Assembly (NCBI RefSeq): GCF_026212465.1
Contig: NC_080049.1
Span: forward strand, 5,633,178-5,697,177
Length of the DNA: 64,000 nt
DNA from: Amaranthus tricolor
Lineage: Eukaryota > Streptophyta > Magnoliopsida > Caryophyllales > Amaranthaceae
Reading direction: 5' to 3'
In this document: piece by piece, positions 36,068 through 48,559 of the stretch
Numbering within the stretch: position 1 is the stretch's first letter
Layout of the letters: every line of letters starts with the position of its first letter
The notes under the pieces: generated by a model
Database searches by the model: none
What the model was told of the DNA's origin: nothing
The model's input: the letters and a program-made list of their open reading frames with translations, nothing else
Position numbers and translations under genes: made by a program

Positions 36068-36563
36068 CGTAATCAGATCTCTTTTGGTAGAAAAGAAAAC
36101 CAGTGCCGTTTTCTGACTTGTTTCTTCTCATGGATGTTCCATTTCTCAATTTGGCGTAGGTTTCTGCTTAAATCGGGGGAGAAGGAATATGGCTAATTAA
36201 TTTACCCAAATCATCTTGCTCGCACACACAGCCCTTGCTGATATATTCTTGATGAGAATCCTCCATCCTACTGAGCTGCTAAAATTTTTGATCCGTAAAA
36301 ATAGGCTCGGAGCAAAGCATTAATTATTATATTTATTATAGATCTTAATTATTAACTATTAAAATGTCATTATTCTGATACTTTTGGATGGGTTTGTTGC
36401 ACAGGCCCTTTTTGCCCCCTTACAGAGACGGCCTTGATTGTACTATAATTTTAAGAAAATCAATGTAGAGCCATTGGAATACAATTTCATTTATGTCAAG
36501 TTCCTTCTTGTGGGGAGTCAGGCTCCAAACCTTACTTCGACATAGTATTATAAGTTTCTATAG

Positions 36564-37003
36564 GAATAATGAAATAGATAAGATAAATTATTAAAAAAAG
36601 CACGAAAATAAGACGAAAATCAACTTATTTCCAAAATAAGCGTTTAATTTCCAAATCTGAGGTTTGGTTCTGTTCGTAGTTAGGTGCTTAATTTTTTAAA
36701 AAGGCAAAGAAGTTGTTTCCAGTTAGTAATTGCGAACATGGCTGTTGACTTTTTTGACCTTGTTCGCAGTCACTAACAGGCCCATTATGCTCGATGGTGT
36801 TCGCAGTACTAACTGCGAACAGGGTCAAAAAAAGTCAACAGCCCTAACTGCGAACAGCTTCTTTACCTTTTAAAAAAATTAAGTACCTGTTCGCAGAACC
36901 AAACCTCAGGTTTGAAAATTAGACGCTTACGTTTAGAAATAAGTTGATTTTCGTCTTATTTCATGTTTTTTTTAATAATATATCTTATCTATTTCAATAA
37001 TTC
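36564..37003. mobile_element. Mutator-like foldback MITE with long inverted arms
   Basis: A 440-bp element almost wholly palindromic, with arms of about 210 bp around a centre near 36785. Direct repeats gtttctatag flank it at 36554-36563 and 37004-37013, i.e. a 9-10 bp target duplication, the length expected of Mutator-type elements. The arms include atgaaatagataagata, gaaaatcaacttattt and ttcgca/tgcgaa motifs. It lies about 500 bp beyond the PPR stop codon, between two convergent genes. Confidence 0.85.
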
Positions 37004-37013
37004 GTTTCTATAG

Positions 37014-37940
37014 TGGCTAGGAAGTTTTGTAAAAGCAACATTTATATATTTGTCTATCAATTACTAACAGAAGCTCCAAACTTGTTGGAAACATAAAACT
37101 AATACTAGTATGATGGTCTTCCGTAAGCATCAATTATGCAGTATGATTACCCATTTGTAATTGATTGTTGGTTATACGTTGGATTACTTCGACTTATCTA
37201 ACCAATTAGTAGTATAGACTCTCTTAAGAGTAATTAATTTTTTTTGTTATTTCAGAGCGATAGACATCATAATGTTTTCATTTTTGTTAATATTTTTATG
37301 TATTTCTCTTGCCTAACATTGAAATCTAACCCTAATATCCCTCACAACAACCATTATTTTTTTACTTTTTCCATTTGTTATTCTAACATTTGTTCTCCCA
37401 TCATCAACTTTTTATGAATGGATTGTTCGTATAGATTCGTCTCACAGTGAGACAGTCTCACACAAGACTGATTGTTCTTCTTTTGCCATTACCTTTGACT
37501 AACTTTTTTATTATTGTCTATTTTACCCTGAAATTTTTAAATATAAATGAACAGATAAATCAAATACAAAGACATGGAGAGTAAAATTTTTAAACAATGT
37601 ATTTGATAGAAACTAAAACCAGGAAAAATTTTAAAACTCAATGACCCAAAATTTAAAAGCTCGATATTCCCATCTAATCCTTATCAAATAGTAGGAATGA
37701 GAATGATTTATGATGTAAATTTTCATAATATGTATAATGTCATGATAATAAAAGTTTAATCATAAAAAGATTTTTTGCTCACAATTTTTCATTAACACTT
37801 AATAACACATTTCAAATAATAACGGATTGGAATAAATTGTGTGAACAAAATGAGATTGTTTTAAATAAAATAAACATGACTATTAAACTTGTCTATAAAT
37901 ATTCCTACCAAAATTATACTAAGCAGACCTGAAATGATCA
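37014..37940. other. Intergenic DNA between convergent genes, possible decayed MITE
   Basis: No gene was seen. A gtctcacagtgagacagtctc hairpin-like segment lies near 37440. From about 37670 to 37930 the sequence is a weak match to the ggcccgtttggta MITE interior (gtaggaatgagaatgattta, taacggattggaataaa, cctaccaaa). This is the likely 3' flank of both the PPR gene and the plastid protein gene. Confidence 0.35.
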
Positions 37941-38627
37941 TCAGAAGGACTTGGCAACCAAAATAGCTTGTCTACACCTAGCCTTAGCTTGTTCAATCCT
38001 TTGATTAAGAGTTTCTTCCTTAACAGCAGCTTTAACCATTGCCAAATCCATTTCCATTAACTTCAACACTCTAAAAAGTTCATTTACCATTCTATCTTCA
38101 ACTTTACCTTCATCTCTCAATATTTCTGCTTCTTCTCTTACTCTTTCAGCCACTATTTCCCCTGTTTTTGCAAGTAATTCTGTTGACCCAAATTCTCTAC
38201 CCATTAACCCATCTAGCTTATCTAAGAAATCCATGATCACATACCCTGTAGGCTTCTCTAAGTTAATGGGATTAGTCCTCTTCCACCCAATCTCAAAATT
38301 TGGAGGATCCGGTTTTACAATTCGAGTCTGGATCTTCCTGTCACGGATGATTTCGGATCTTCTTCTTTTCTCGATGGGAAATTGTTCAGCCGGGTTTGTA
38401 GCTTCAAATTCTCGGCTTGGTGTAGGGAAGTTATCTGCCGGTTCGGGTGTTGATAGAGATGAGGAATTTGTTGTGCATTTGGGTATGATTGAAGTAAGGT
38501 TGTGTTTTAGGTGTGTTAGAGGAAATGGTGATGGGTAAGAAAATGTGTGGATGGTTTTATTTGGGTGCGAGAGATTCAAGTGAAGAGTGGTTGTTTGAGA
38601 GAGAAATTGAAGAGTGGAAGAAGCCAT
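37941..38627 (-). CDS. Predicted plastid-targeted conserved plant protein, function unknown
   Basis: Single exon, 228 residues from MASSTLQFL; an in-frame Met five codons upstream (38642) would give 233. MASS was chosen because chloroplast transit peptides commonly start MA and the following 60 residues are Ser/Thr-rich and almost free of acidic residues. The mature part starts about residue 80 with a basic EKRRRSEIIRDRK stretch, then PPNFEIGWKRT and GYVIMDFLDKLDGLMGREFG. It ends in long amphipathic helices (REEAEILRDEGKVEDRMVNE; RVLKLMEMDLAMVKAAVKEE) and the tail ARCRQAILVAKSF. It has the look of a highly conserved plant-wide protein, but I cannot name it. GATAA motifs (I-box-like) lie about 40-60 bp upstream, consistent with a light-regulated plastid gene. 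Confidence 0.85.
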   Translation of the reverse strand: MASSTLQFLSQTTTLHLNLSHPNKTIHTFSYPSPFPLTHLKHNLTSIIPKCTTNSSSLSTPEPADNFPTPSREFEATNPAEQFPIEKRRRSEIIRDRKIQTRIVKPDPPNFEIGWKRTNPINLEKPTGYVIMDFLDKLDGLMGREFGSTELLAKTGEIVAERVREEAEILRDEGKVEDRMVNELFRVLKLMEMDLAMVKAAVKEETLNQRIEQAKARCRQAILVAKSF

Positions 38628-38879
38628 TGTTAGTTGATGCAAAGAAAAAAGAATAGTTGTAGGGAAAGATAAGGAATTAAGGATATTATCTCTTTTTGCT
38701 TAGTTTGTGAGGCAAGAGGCAAGAGTCAAGTTCTCATGTAAATGTACAAGACTAGAAGGATATACTTATATTTACATCTAAACAAAAAGAATATAATAAA
38801 ACTAATTAATTAATTAAGGCAACCCAAAAAATTTAATTATTAAAAATAATTAATTCGTAAAAAGTTTATAGAATTACAC

Positions 38880-40500
38880 CTTAATTTCACTTCACAACCA
38901 ACCATATTAGCAATTGAGAGATAACGTTGAAAGACAAATTGAGAGTTTTAATGGAATGAAACTAGAAATTCCGATTTGTTTTTATACTCTTGTTCATTAT
39001 TATTAATAACAAAGAAACACAATAACAAATACTTTGGGCATCACAACGGCTAGTTAGAATAGACAAGGAAAAAAGTAAAAAAAAAAAATGGTCAACCGAC
39101 CGTTGTTATAAACAATGAACAAGGGTGAGATGATCAAAATAACTGAAGCGCTTGTTCATTGTTACTAACAATAATTAGAGTATTGATTTACTTTGACTTA
39201 GGTTCCCTTTTTTGTCGTTGCTAACGGTAAACAAGACTTAGTTGACTTTTTGGCTTTTTAAGTTTAATTTTTCTTATTCGCTAATAGTAATAGCGAATTA
39301 ATATAGACCTTAAATTCAAATTGAAAGCTACTTATTCAAGTTTTGATGCAAGCTTATTTTGAGAATTTTTTTAGAGAAACTGCTGATTTATTTTAAATTT
39401 TCTGATTTAGTTTACCACCTTAAAATTTAAAGTTGGTTTTAGGTATTGAGTATGATCATCAAACTTTAAAGTTCTAACTGACTTTTTTCTTAAATTTGTT
39501 GATAAGTTTGAGGCTTTTTTAGCAATTAATTTTCATTATTAATTATCAAAGAGAGGGGAGATATTTACAGAACATTATGACAACAAAATTGAGAGCAAAA
39601 CCAAAAATTTCCCCATTAAAAAATAGTTTCAGAATGTATATGAAGGCCACTTCCTTGGATTGTTTGCAACATATGTTCAACATGTGCTTGTGGAGTTATA
39701 AAACCATTAAAAATGCGGGAGTGATTCAATCATCGTAACGTCTAAATATCAGACGAATTCATGAGATATCTCTTGATACGGTCCATAACACGATTATTTA
39801 TGAAAACCTTTATAATGCGGCTGACGTGATGCGACAGTGTAGTTATAGAGTTGGTTGAATTAAGAGTCTAGGGAACATGTTTATTACCAGAGACCTAACT
39901 TCCATAACCTAAGAACATTTAAGAAGCAGGTGACATTAACAAAATATAATCAACACTGTGGTCATGGCCCCATTTCAGCAATCAATCCTTCATGAATAAT
40001 TAAAATGGTCTTATTACCAGAAGGGCTATATAGCAAAATTAAGTTCTTTTACCAATAATCTCTCTTGAGACAAACCTTAAACGCTAACAACAAACTTACT
40101 GCAAATTAATTGTGTTTAGTCCTTGTTTAGTCATTAAGATGGTCTTCTTACAAGATGGATCAGACACCAAAAATAAGTCTCTCAACCAACAAATTCTGTT
40201 AATAAGACAAATCCTAAACACTAGCAATAGACCTAGTGCAACTCAATTGCGTCCAGTCCTTAACAAGAATAACGATAAATATAATTTGACTTATAAAATG
40301 ATTTCCGGCCAATAGCCTATAAGTATACTAAAATTCATAAAAAAAAATAAATAAATAATCTTCTATATCCCACTCAGATTGTTACATTATGACTTTCAAT
40401 ACGACAGCTTTTTAATCTAAATATAGTAAAATGAGTGGGACGGAGGAGTAATGCAAAAAGTCCCTCAAGTAAATGAATTGAATACAAATGTGAAGTAGTA
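38880..40500. other. Repeat-derived intergenic DNA
   Basis: Two recognisable remnants occur. 39090-39300 has gttcattgttactaacaat, gtcgttgctaacggtaaaca and the palindrome attcgctaatagtaatagcgaat, akin to 14550-14870 and the 36564 MITE. 39690-39850 is the reverse-orientation match of 59055-59240 (cggtccataacacg, aaaacctttataatgcggc). No gene is supported; 40112-40315 is an unsupported open frame. Confidence 0.45.
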
Positions 40501-40501
40501 T

Positions 40502-43500
40502 TTATTCGTTGGTGGTATTGTTGTCTGTGCACTCTTCCTTGTTATGTAGTTCCAATAAACTTGTTTCAGGATCACAAAGACCAGAACATTTAGGTTTATC
40601 CCAAACAGCAATAGAAGTTGATGTACAATTGTTTGAACATAAATCAGCAACATCCTCATGATTTACGTTCATAGCCACCATCCATGCTCCAATCATCACA
40701 TCTTCGTTTCCAAACATTCTAAAACTGCATTGTTTACACATATAGAGACCCTTCAATCAACCATTAATGATTTCGAATTTCAAATTTGATAAATTCAAAG
40801 AAACAGAAGAAGTAATAAAAAACTAAAGTTTCAAAATTAAACTCGTTGTAAAATGATTTTTCCTACTTAGAAATGATTGATCAATTGTCCATGTATATAA
40901 TCAAACTTAAATTTTTAAGGTATGTTTGGAAATGGTTGTTGGCTACTATAACGAGTTAGAAGTTTTGACTAATATTGCTAGCTGATGGTTGTTTATAAGA
41001 GAAAACAGAGTTTAAAACGCCAAAAATCAATGAAAAGTCTTGCCACAGTAGTTATTTATTTTGGATGTGACCAAATTTTCAACCGTTTGGAAACCAAAAG
41101 TCAACTCAACAAAAAGTCATTTGCTAAGCAAACCCTTAATTAAAAGATCAACATAGAGGGAGGATTTAAGTTTGGGCATGAAGAGATAAGTGTCACATTT
41201 GAAATGAGAAGAAATAAAAGTAAACAACTTACTCATCATCACTTATGGAAGCCAATGTTTGGACAACTTTGGCAGATAGGACATAAATTGGACCATAGGC
41301 ATGGAGGAAGTACTGTGGGCCAAACAGATGAGCCAAAGGTTCATACCTGCAAAGTTTAAACTCATCTTATGTTACCATAAATATCACATGAGTAACTCAC
41401 ATTACAAAACACCAAACAAGATAGCACATAACCCTAATATCAGAGATGTTAGAAAGAAGGGCTTATAGCCAATGGGCATATAACTAGCTTTGTTCAATAT
41501 GAACCCCATTAACCAAATCTGAGTATATAACTTAATCCAGCTTAATAATGACATTTGAATCAAATTTAACTGAATTGACATGTTTATTAAGCACATACAT
41601 AACAGTCTCTTGAAAGGAAATCATCAAAACTCAATATACTCAAATAGAGGCACACCTAGGATTATAACTCACAAACATTTTGGTAAAAATTAGCTGTTTG
41701 GCAAATGGTTGTTAGTTAGAATTGTTGGCCGGTTTAACCAACTAAAAGTGTTAGCTAATAAGTCAGTTGTTTTCATTAAAAATTATTTATTAATCATTGG
41801 TTGTTTATCAGAAAAAAAAGGTAAAAGCCAAAAGCTAGTGAAAAGAGTTATAAAGAGTAGCTTTTTGGTTTTGGCTTTTTAAGTTAGCTTTTGCAATTGA
41901 CTTAAAAGTCATTTACTAAATAAATTTATTTGCTGTTTGACTGACCACAAAGCCAAAAGCCAATCATAAAGCAAAACGTCAACCAAAAAATCCACAAAAA
42001 GGCATTTGTCAAACTAACTAGTCTCTTGAGAGACCGTCTCTTTGAGAGACATATCTCAAGCCCAGCCCATTAAAGATTAATTATCTATTTACCGTATTCT
42101 TAATGTCTACTTATATTATCCTTAATGCTTACTTGCGATATCCTTAATGCATACTTTCAATATCCTACTAACATCATTCTTAGTGCTTACTTATAATATT
42201 TTAAAAAATATATAATGGGCCGACCTAGTTAGAGATGGTTTTCAAAGAGACCGTATTTCACTAGAATATGTGTTGTCAAACATCCTCATATCTAATATCC
42301 AAAGAAAGTTGTGTTTTCTACACATTTATAAAGAAGAATAGACTATGAACACAAGATGTTTATTTATGCGTGGCTTCTATAAATATTCTAGACGACTCTC
42401 TTGGTAAACATGGTTGCCGTTGCATGCACTTAGATTGTGTGTAAAAAACTCAAACAATGTTAAACAATCTTAACCAAATGACCAAGATAAATCACTAACC
42501 ATTTAACTTTGGGAGTTTTGAAGACTATTCCATGTTTCATGCACCCCATATAAGTTCTAGGATTCGACCGTTCTTTATCTAGGAGGAGCGAAAGACGATC
42601 TGTTCATTACGACAAAAACAAAGTATAAAACTTTTAAGCTTGACGTAGATAGTGAGCACAAATGAAAGGTAAATAAAAGCTCGGAGGTCATTTAGGTCCG
42701 CTCCTTTATATAAATAAGACCAGAGGTAGTCCTCAGCATATGCAAGGTGTTCGACCACATATTAATTTATAATGCTTTTGCTTTAATTTATTTATAAGAA
42801 AAATTGACATTAATATTTCAACCTTTTACCAATCTATTGAGAAAAATCTTATCTTTAGATTATTTTCTAATAATCTAATCTTTATAATATGTTTGTCTAC
42901 AATATATCATATTACTAGTATGATATACTGCTAGCAAACAAAAACAAATGTTGGACTATTTAAAGACAAATATAAAATTATTTAAAAATAATCTAAAAAT
43001 TAAATTATTCATAGCGAAGAAGAAAAAAATTGAGTTATAAATATCTTTTTTACTTTGTAAAAATTTTTAAAAAAAAATATAAAACAAAGAGGGCTTTAAA
43101 GTTGGTAAAGAAAATGACCTGGTCTGAGATAAATATCATCATCTGCTTTGACATAGTATTCAGAATCATAGAGTGTATAAACAGCTTTCAAGAAAGCTAA
43201 CGTTTTGTAAGGGAGTTTTCTGTATTCTTCAACTAAATCCAACTCAACAAAATCATCATATTCAGCAATTTCGTTTTTAAGCTCTGACATTTTCTCTTCA
43301 TCATCTGTTCTGCCTATGATGAACCTGATTCTCAGATCAGTACCTTCTTCCAGTCTGTAATCATGCTTCAATTTTTAGAATCCATTATGTCTAAATTTTT
43401 TAAAAATTACTAAAAAATAAACCATCCATAATATTAATCTCGTCATAAAAAATTTTTTAAAAATATAATTTTTTTTAATATTATATAGTAAATATCTGTT

Positions 43501-44017
43501 GAGAACAGTTACGAAAGAATGATCAATTTCATATAATTAAAAGTCAAACGATGGCAATACGATTCCATTTATATTTTGTGATTCGTTAATGATGAATTTA
43601 TGAAAATCAAAGAGAAATAAAGTGTTACCGTTGAAGCCCATCACGAGTAGAAGGCAACCATGTTTGGCGCAAAGCACGACGTCGACCAACGGATCCAAAA
43701 CCCGTAAATATACCAACAAATCCCTTTACTTTATACCTCTTCTTTATTTCCTCCTTTACTTTCAAAGAATCATCCGAAATAACAACATCAGTTGCAACAC
43801 TATTATTTACTTGATCACATACCACTGCTACCTTTGTCGATTCAATGATTTTATTGTTATTGTTTAAAAAAGAACCCGAAAAAGCAGCTAGCCCGAAGAT
43901 TAGCCCGGCAATTCCAAGTACAATGAATAGTATTTGTACTATATTTTGTTTTCCGAATAAGGGTATTGGGTAGGTAGAACGTTGATGGAAGATTTTTTGA
44001 AATTTTGATGAAATCAT
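40502..44017 (-). CDS. GT31 beta-1,3-galactosyltransferase, hydroxyproline O-galactosyltransferase type
   Basis: Five exons join in frame: 44017-43629, 43354-43119, 42599-42500, 41346-41233, 40724-40502, giving 353 residues. The protein is a type II Golgi membrane enzyme, with a short cytosolic tail and a membrane segment about residues 26-49. The GT31 domain follows: RRRALRQTW, then [20 protein letters not shown] with the metal-binding DDD at about 201-203, then exon 3 [15 protein letters not shown], then [11 protein letters not shown], then [10 protein letters not shown]. The C-terminus with [16 protein letters not shown] is characteristic of the HPGT1-3 group (At5g53340, At4g32120, At2g25300, from memory). 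These add the first galactose to hydroxyproline of arabinogalactan proteins. The 100-bp exon 3 is easy to miss but restores the frame exactly. No defects seen. Confidence 0.9.
40911..41142. mobile_element. Small MITE in GT31 intron 4
   Basis: The ends ttaaggtatgtttgg and gcaaacccttaa are inverted, and the interior has gttgttggctac and aagtcaactcaac segments common in short plant MITEs. Possible 3-bp TTA/TAA target duplication, which would point to PIF/Harbinger; this is tentative. Confidence 0.45.
41680..42015. mobile_element. Palindromic MITE-like sequence in GT31 intron 3
   Basis: The left part, gctgtttggcaaatggttg, is mirrored by cggcatttgtcaaac-like sequence at about 41998-42013. Inside, tggttttggctttttaagtt and caaagccaaaagccaa are mirrored. 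Non-coding. Confidence 0.5.
42018..42264. mobile_element. Element with gagaccgtctctttga terminal inverted repeats
   Basis: The left end ctagtctcttgagagaccgtctctttgag is mirrored at the right by caaagagaccgtatttcactag. The interior contains diverged tandem units of about 25 bp (cttaatgcttacttgcgatatc and variants). It lies in GT31 intron 3 just upstream of exon 4. Related gagac hairpins occur near 1705 and 37440. Confidence 0.55.
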
Positions 44018-44236
44018 TTCTGGGTTTGATTTGATTGAAATAAGAGTATTGGTTGATTAATTGTTTTCCTAGAAATTATATGTAGCTCACACAAAGTCCA
44101 AACTAACCTATTCATGGTTGCCTTCCTGTTACTTTCCTTGATGCATTAAATATTTTTTTATTATTTATTGTATTTATTTAATATTCCACTGACTTGCATG
44201 TCCAAGAAATTCTTAGTCACTCAATGATGTCATAGA

Positions 44237-45177
44237 TAGAGGTGTTCATTCGGGTGATCGGATCGGTTTCGGACGAGTGTCATTCGATTCGGTTGTATTT
44301 CGGATCGGTTATTTTCGGTTTTGTGTTATAACGGGTCACACTTGGGTCGAGTCGGTTAGTCACGGTTCGGTTGGAGATCGGTTATTCAAGCTATCGGGTT
44401 AGCATCGGTTCGGTGTCGGTTAAAGTTCATGTCGAGTGTCAATCGGTCTCAGGTTGTCATCGGTTACTAATTGGTTCGATTTTGTCGGGTACAGATCGGG
44501 TTCAGGTTTTTTTTTAACAGAATTTGGCTACGTATTATTAATTACTATTGATCGAATCAATATCAGTCATTTTTTAATTGAAAACAAGATTCTCTTCCCT
44601 TAAAGCAAAATAGTTAAAATGCAAATCAATTAATAATTATTATTACTTTGTTACTTTTACTTGTTTGACCGGAAATTAAAATTATAATGTTCTATCAATT
44701 TTCATCTAATTCGATTAAAATTAGTTAAATAAACATTGACCATTGATTATTAACTCTAAACATATGAAACCATGTATTTATAAAATTTAATTTATTAAAA
44801 TATCTAGATTAACGAAAAAGATGATTGAATATGAGTCTATCATACTTCTATGTTAAAAATTAGTTCAGGTTTACAGCAGTTCGATCTAAAATTCGTTCGG
44901 GTTAAGTCAATTTTAGCCGGATAGAATTCGGTTTCGAGCATGATTCGGGTCGGATATGACTCGGGTCGGTCATTATTAGGTTCGGGTAATCTCGGTTAAT
45001 GGTTATGTGTCGGTTACAAAAATCGGTTACAGCTTGGGGTCAGCTTTTCCATTTTCGGTTGTCAACCGGTTCGGGTATTGTCGATTCGATAAACCTAAAA
45101 AAGGAACACATTTTCGGATCGGTTTACTTTCGGTTTCGGTTCGGGTTTTCGAGTCGGGTCACTTTTGAACAGCTCTA
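44237..45177. mobile_element. hAT-like non-autonomous element upstream of the GT31 gene
   Basis: 941 bp with ends TAGAGGTGTTCA and the complement of TGAACAGCTCTA. The flanking 8-bp repeats gtcataga (44229-44236) and gtcatagt (45178-45185) match at 7 of 8 bases. Subterminal blocks (44250-44515 and 44875-45160) are arrays of degenerate ggttcgggt/cggatcggtt repeats; the centre is AT-rich. It has the same architecture as 7147-8122 but different end sequences. Confidence 0.8.
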
Positions 45178-45199
45178 GTCATAGTCGCTTAGAATAAAT

Positions 45200-46660
45200 A
45201 AGGGAGAATTCAGGTTCAGATCTGTCTAGTTAAAGTTATTATTTGAATGATTGTCGAGTTGACCGATATATATATAGAGGAGAGTCATTGGGTTTGCTTT
45301 AAACTTCATCCGTTCCAAAATAGGTCTAAATTAAAATTTTACACTACTCATTTATCCTGTAAATTTGTATTTAGTTTTTAATCTATAAGTTAAAATATAG
45401 TCAAAAAAAATTTTAATGGATTCGTCTTAATGTAAGTAATATTATTTATTAATATTCACTTTTTATGGTTTTTATTATACAACATTGAATATATTAAGAA
45501 TGAACTTAATATATTAGAGTGTGTAAAAAGTTAAATATTACAAATATTTTAAAATGAAGAAAGTACAACCACCAAAAATAAAGAAATTAAAAAAAGATGA
45601 CAAGATTGTTGGCGTAGGTATTTTTAATAGGAAGGGTATCATCAATCATGCACCGATGTCTTAGCTTGCATAGTTGCATGTGAGAATGATGAGGACATTC
45701 TTTTTTAATTCAATCTCGTGAGATCTGGCCAAGTTATCATCCATATTCATATTAGGGAGGGAACCACAAATTAAAAGTTAGGATTAAACCGTGGATTGGT
45801 AGTAATGGGCTAACATGTGTTAGGTTTTTAAGGAGTTTATCAATTAATGATAAGGTTCTAGAAATTTCTAATTAATTACGGTGATTTATAAATTGATCAA
45901 AATAATAAAGTAAAATAAATAAAATTTAAATAGATAAATTAAAATCACAAGTTTTTCATTTTATTAAATTCTACTATAAAAAGGTGATTTATTAACTTTA
46001 CAAATTACTCTTATTTATTAAGACCTCTTCGTGAGGATGAGTATAAGGATGATAATTATAGGAATTTTTTTTGGGAAATTAAAAAATGAAGATTAAAAAT
46101 CACATGATGAGCACATGTTAAATTAATGTTTATTTGAATGTACTTTGTTATTTTGTTGTGTTTGACAACGAAACAAGTTTTTCGAAGTGATTTTTGAGAA
46201 AAGTTATTCTAAATAGATTTTGAGAAAAAATATCATTTAACAAATAGTTTCTAATAATTTTCTTTATTATTATTTAATTAAATGATTCAAATCATACTTT
46301 AAATTGGCCACATTTTTATATATTAAATTTTCTTAAGTGTTTTTAACTCTTTATTTTTCTATCTCTCTAACTTATCTCTAAAAAAGGCCTTAATTAAAAT
46401 TTAAAATTCAAAATTGAAATGATATAGACAATGAATTTAATCTTGAAAATGTCGAGGTTAGCAATGATTTCAGTTTGTAGTTGAATATTGTACTTTTTAT
46501 TAAAAAAAAAATTATAAGCCGCAAAATGTGCAACTTATTCTAGGTCCAGTTGCATGTTTTGCACAATTTGGCCAAGCCAAGTAGCACATTTTTTGCATTA
46601 TGAATTGATTTTTTTATTATAAATATTTTTTAACAAATTGTAATGATTATTTAATTTTTT
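45200..46660. other. AT-rich intergenic DNA, nothing recognised
   Basis: No coding frame, element end or tandem array could be supported in this stretch. Confidence 0.35.
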
Positions 46661-46669
46661 ATTATATAT

Positions 46670-48400
46670 GCAGGAAAACTTTGAAAAATTTGGCAATGAT
46701 GATGTATATTATTCTACTAGATTTATTATGAATAGGCAATTCAAATCAGTTGATGAATATCCTATACAGCACAAACAATTCAATCAAGGAGAATCTTGAG
46801 GTTTATGCTAGTATGAATCAAATATATTACCGCAGATAAGCAACTAGATGTGAAGAGATGGAAAATTGGTCTATACAACACTCTTTATATTTAGCTACAT
46901 AGCACATTAATTGGTTAGGACAAATATTGATGGTGACGTATTGATTGCAGATCCTACATCCATTTAGTTTCTTAGTACATGGCTTTATGTTATCTTTGAT
47001 CAATACTACATATATACGATATATAACAAGAGGTGGTCACTAAGTGAGATTGTTAGTATGACCCTAGTAAATCACAACTTTTTAGTAATCTTCATCCTGA
47101 TGAGAGACAATAACGCAACAGTTTCGTATACTTTGTTGTTGGCAAGGTTTAGAGATTTACTTAGGGGTGCTTAAACTCCTAATGTAATAGTGAATGATCG
47201 AGATGAGAGGTTATGTTCAGCTGTTGGTGATGTATTTGCATGTAGTTTTCATTTTCTATCAAATATTTCTTACTTTATTTAATATAAGCTGAGTAGTGTA
47301 TTACATTTATAAATGTAGATGTTTGACATGTTTATGGCACAAAGAAAATGATATGGACAACATTAATAACAATTTATGTGGTACAAAATCTACAAGCGGA
47401 GTGATTTAGGCGTACAAATTAAATTCTTTGGTTAATTGCTACATGGTTGATGAACTTGAACATCATTTTAGAGTTATTGTTTATACTTGGTCTTAAAGAA
47501 ATAAAAATATCTACGTACAATTTACATAAAACTTGGATTTAAGCATAGAAGAGAAGTTTGTGCGTGCACGTATAAATGACATTCGTCCTTTAAATACTAC
47601 ATTGGTAGCGATAATATTTCTTTTGATACCCTGTTTAAGACAGTGTACGCACAAATGACAAATCAACAATTCAAGATAAGACAACCATCGGAAGAATCTA
47701 TATGTACCATTCCACAGACGCAGTTTCAGTAAATGCGACCATTGTATTATGTAGTGTCCATTCATGCTTTATCGTTACTTATCGTTGAGCATAAACATAA
47801 GTTAGATATTAGAGATTGTGTTTGACAAATGCAATTGTGTTCTTCAGAGTACTCATGGATTACCCTACATTTGTTACAAGTAAATATAAAAATATACGAT
47901 GTGACATATGTTTGGATGACCCTTTTAAAAAATCCTAAGATACATTGAAGGAGAAAACATCTATTATTTATTTGTCTATAACAACTACAATTTGTTATTT
48001 AATTTTCATAAAAATTATATTTTAAACAATAATTTGTTGTAATAGGGAGCAGTACAAGAATTTGTATTTATCAGCTAAAAGTAGTCTAAGATGACACATG
48101 GTGCTATTAAATTTTTACATATATATATATATATATATATAGTTAATGGTAATCATTTTATACAGCTGCTAATGAATGATGATTCATCTATTACTATCAC
48201 ATGTTTATTTAATTTGGAGAAGAGTATGTGATATTTCTGCTACACATTTTAAAGACTATTACGGTAGTAGAATAAATTCATGGAATAGACTCATTAGTTA
48301 TAAGTCATCACGACAAAATAACACAATTGATGATCTAGTCAATTTAACTAGTCCATATTTGCAATTATTGTAATTTATAATGTGTAATTTGTAATTATTT
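46670..48400 (+). pseudogene. Decayed Mutator-like (MULE/FAR1-type) transposase
   Basis: Plus-strand translation with many stops shows the order expected of a MULE transposase: an N-terminal FGNDDVYYSTRFIMN segment, then LLARFRDLLRG followed by VIVNDRDERLCSAVGDVF, which resembles the core VIVTDRD..L..A..VFP. After a gap there is a WHKENDMDNINNN-like segment. The remainder to 48373 is AT-rich and unassigned. A (TA)n run lies at 48119-48140. No terminal inverted repeats were found. Confidence 0.5.
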
Positions 48401-48559
48401 CCTATTGTAATATATAATTATTTTAATTTATAATAAGAAACTTATTAATAAAAATATCATTTTCAAGAAAAAACAATAACATCAATAAATAAAAAGTATG
48501 CAGTGAAATAAAAATTCAATTCGAGTACATAAATAATAATATTAAAATAATTTTAAAAG

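Noticed and set aside
41402..41596. 64-residue hydrophobic frame in GT31 intron 3
   Set aside because: AT-rich intron with no similarity to GT31. The missing middle exon was found instead at 42599-42500.
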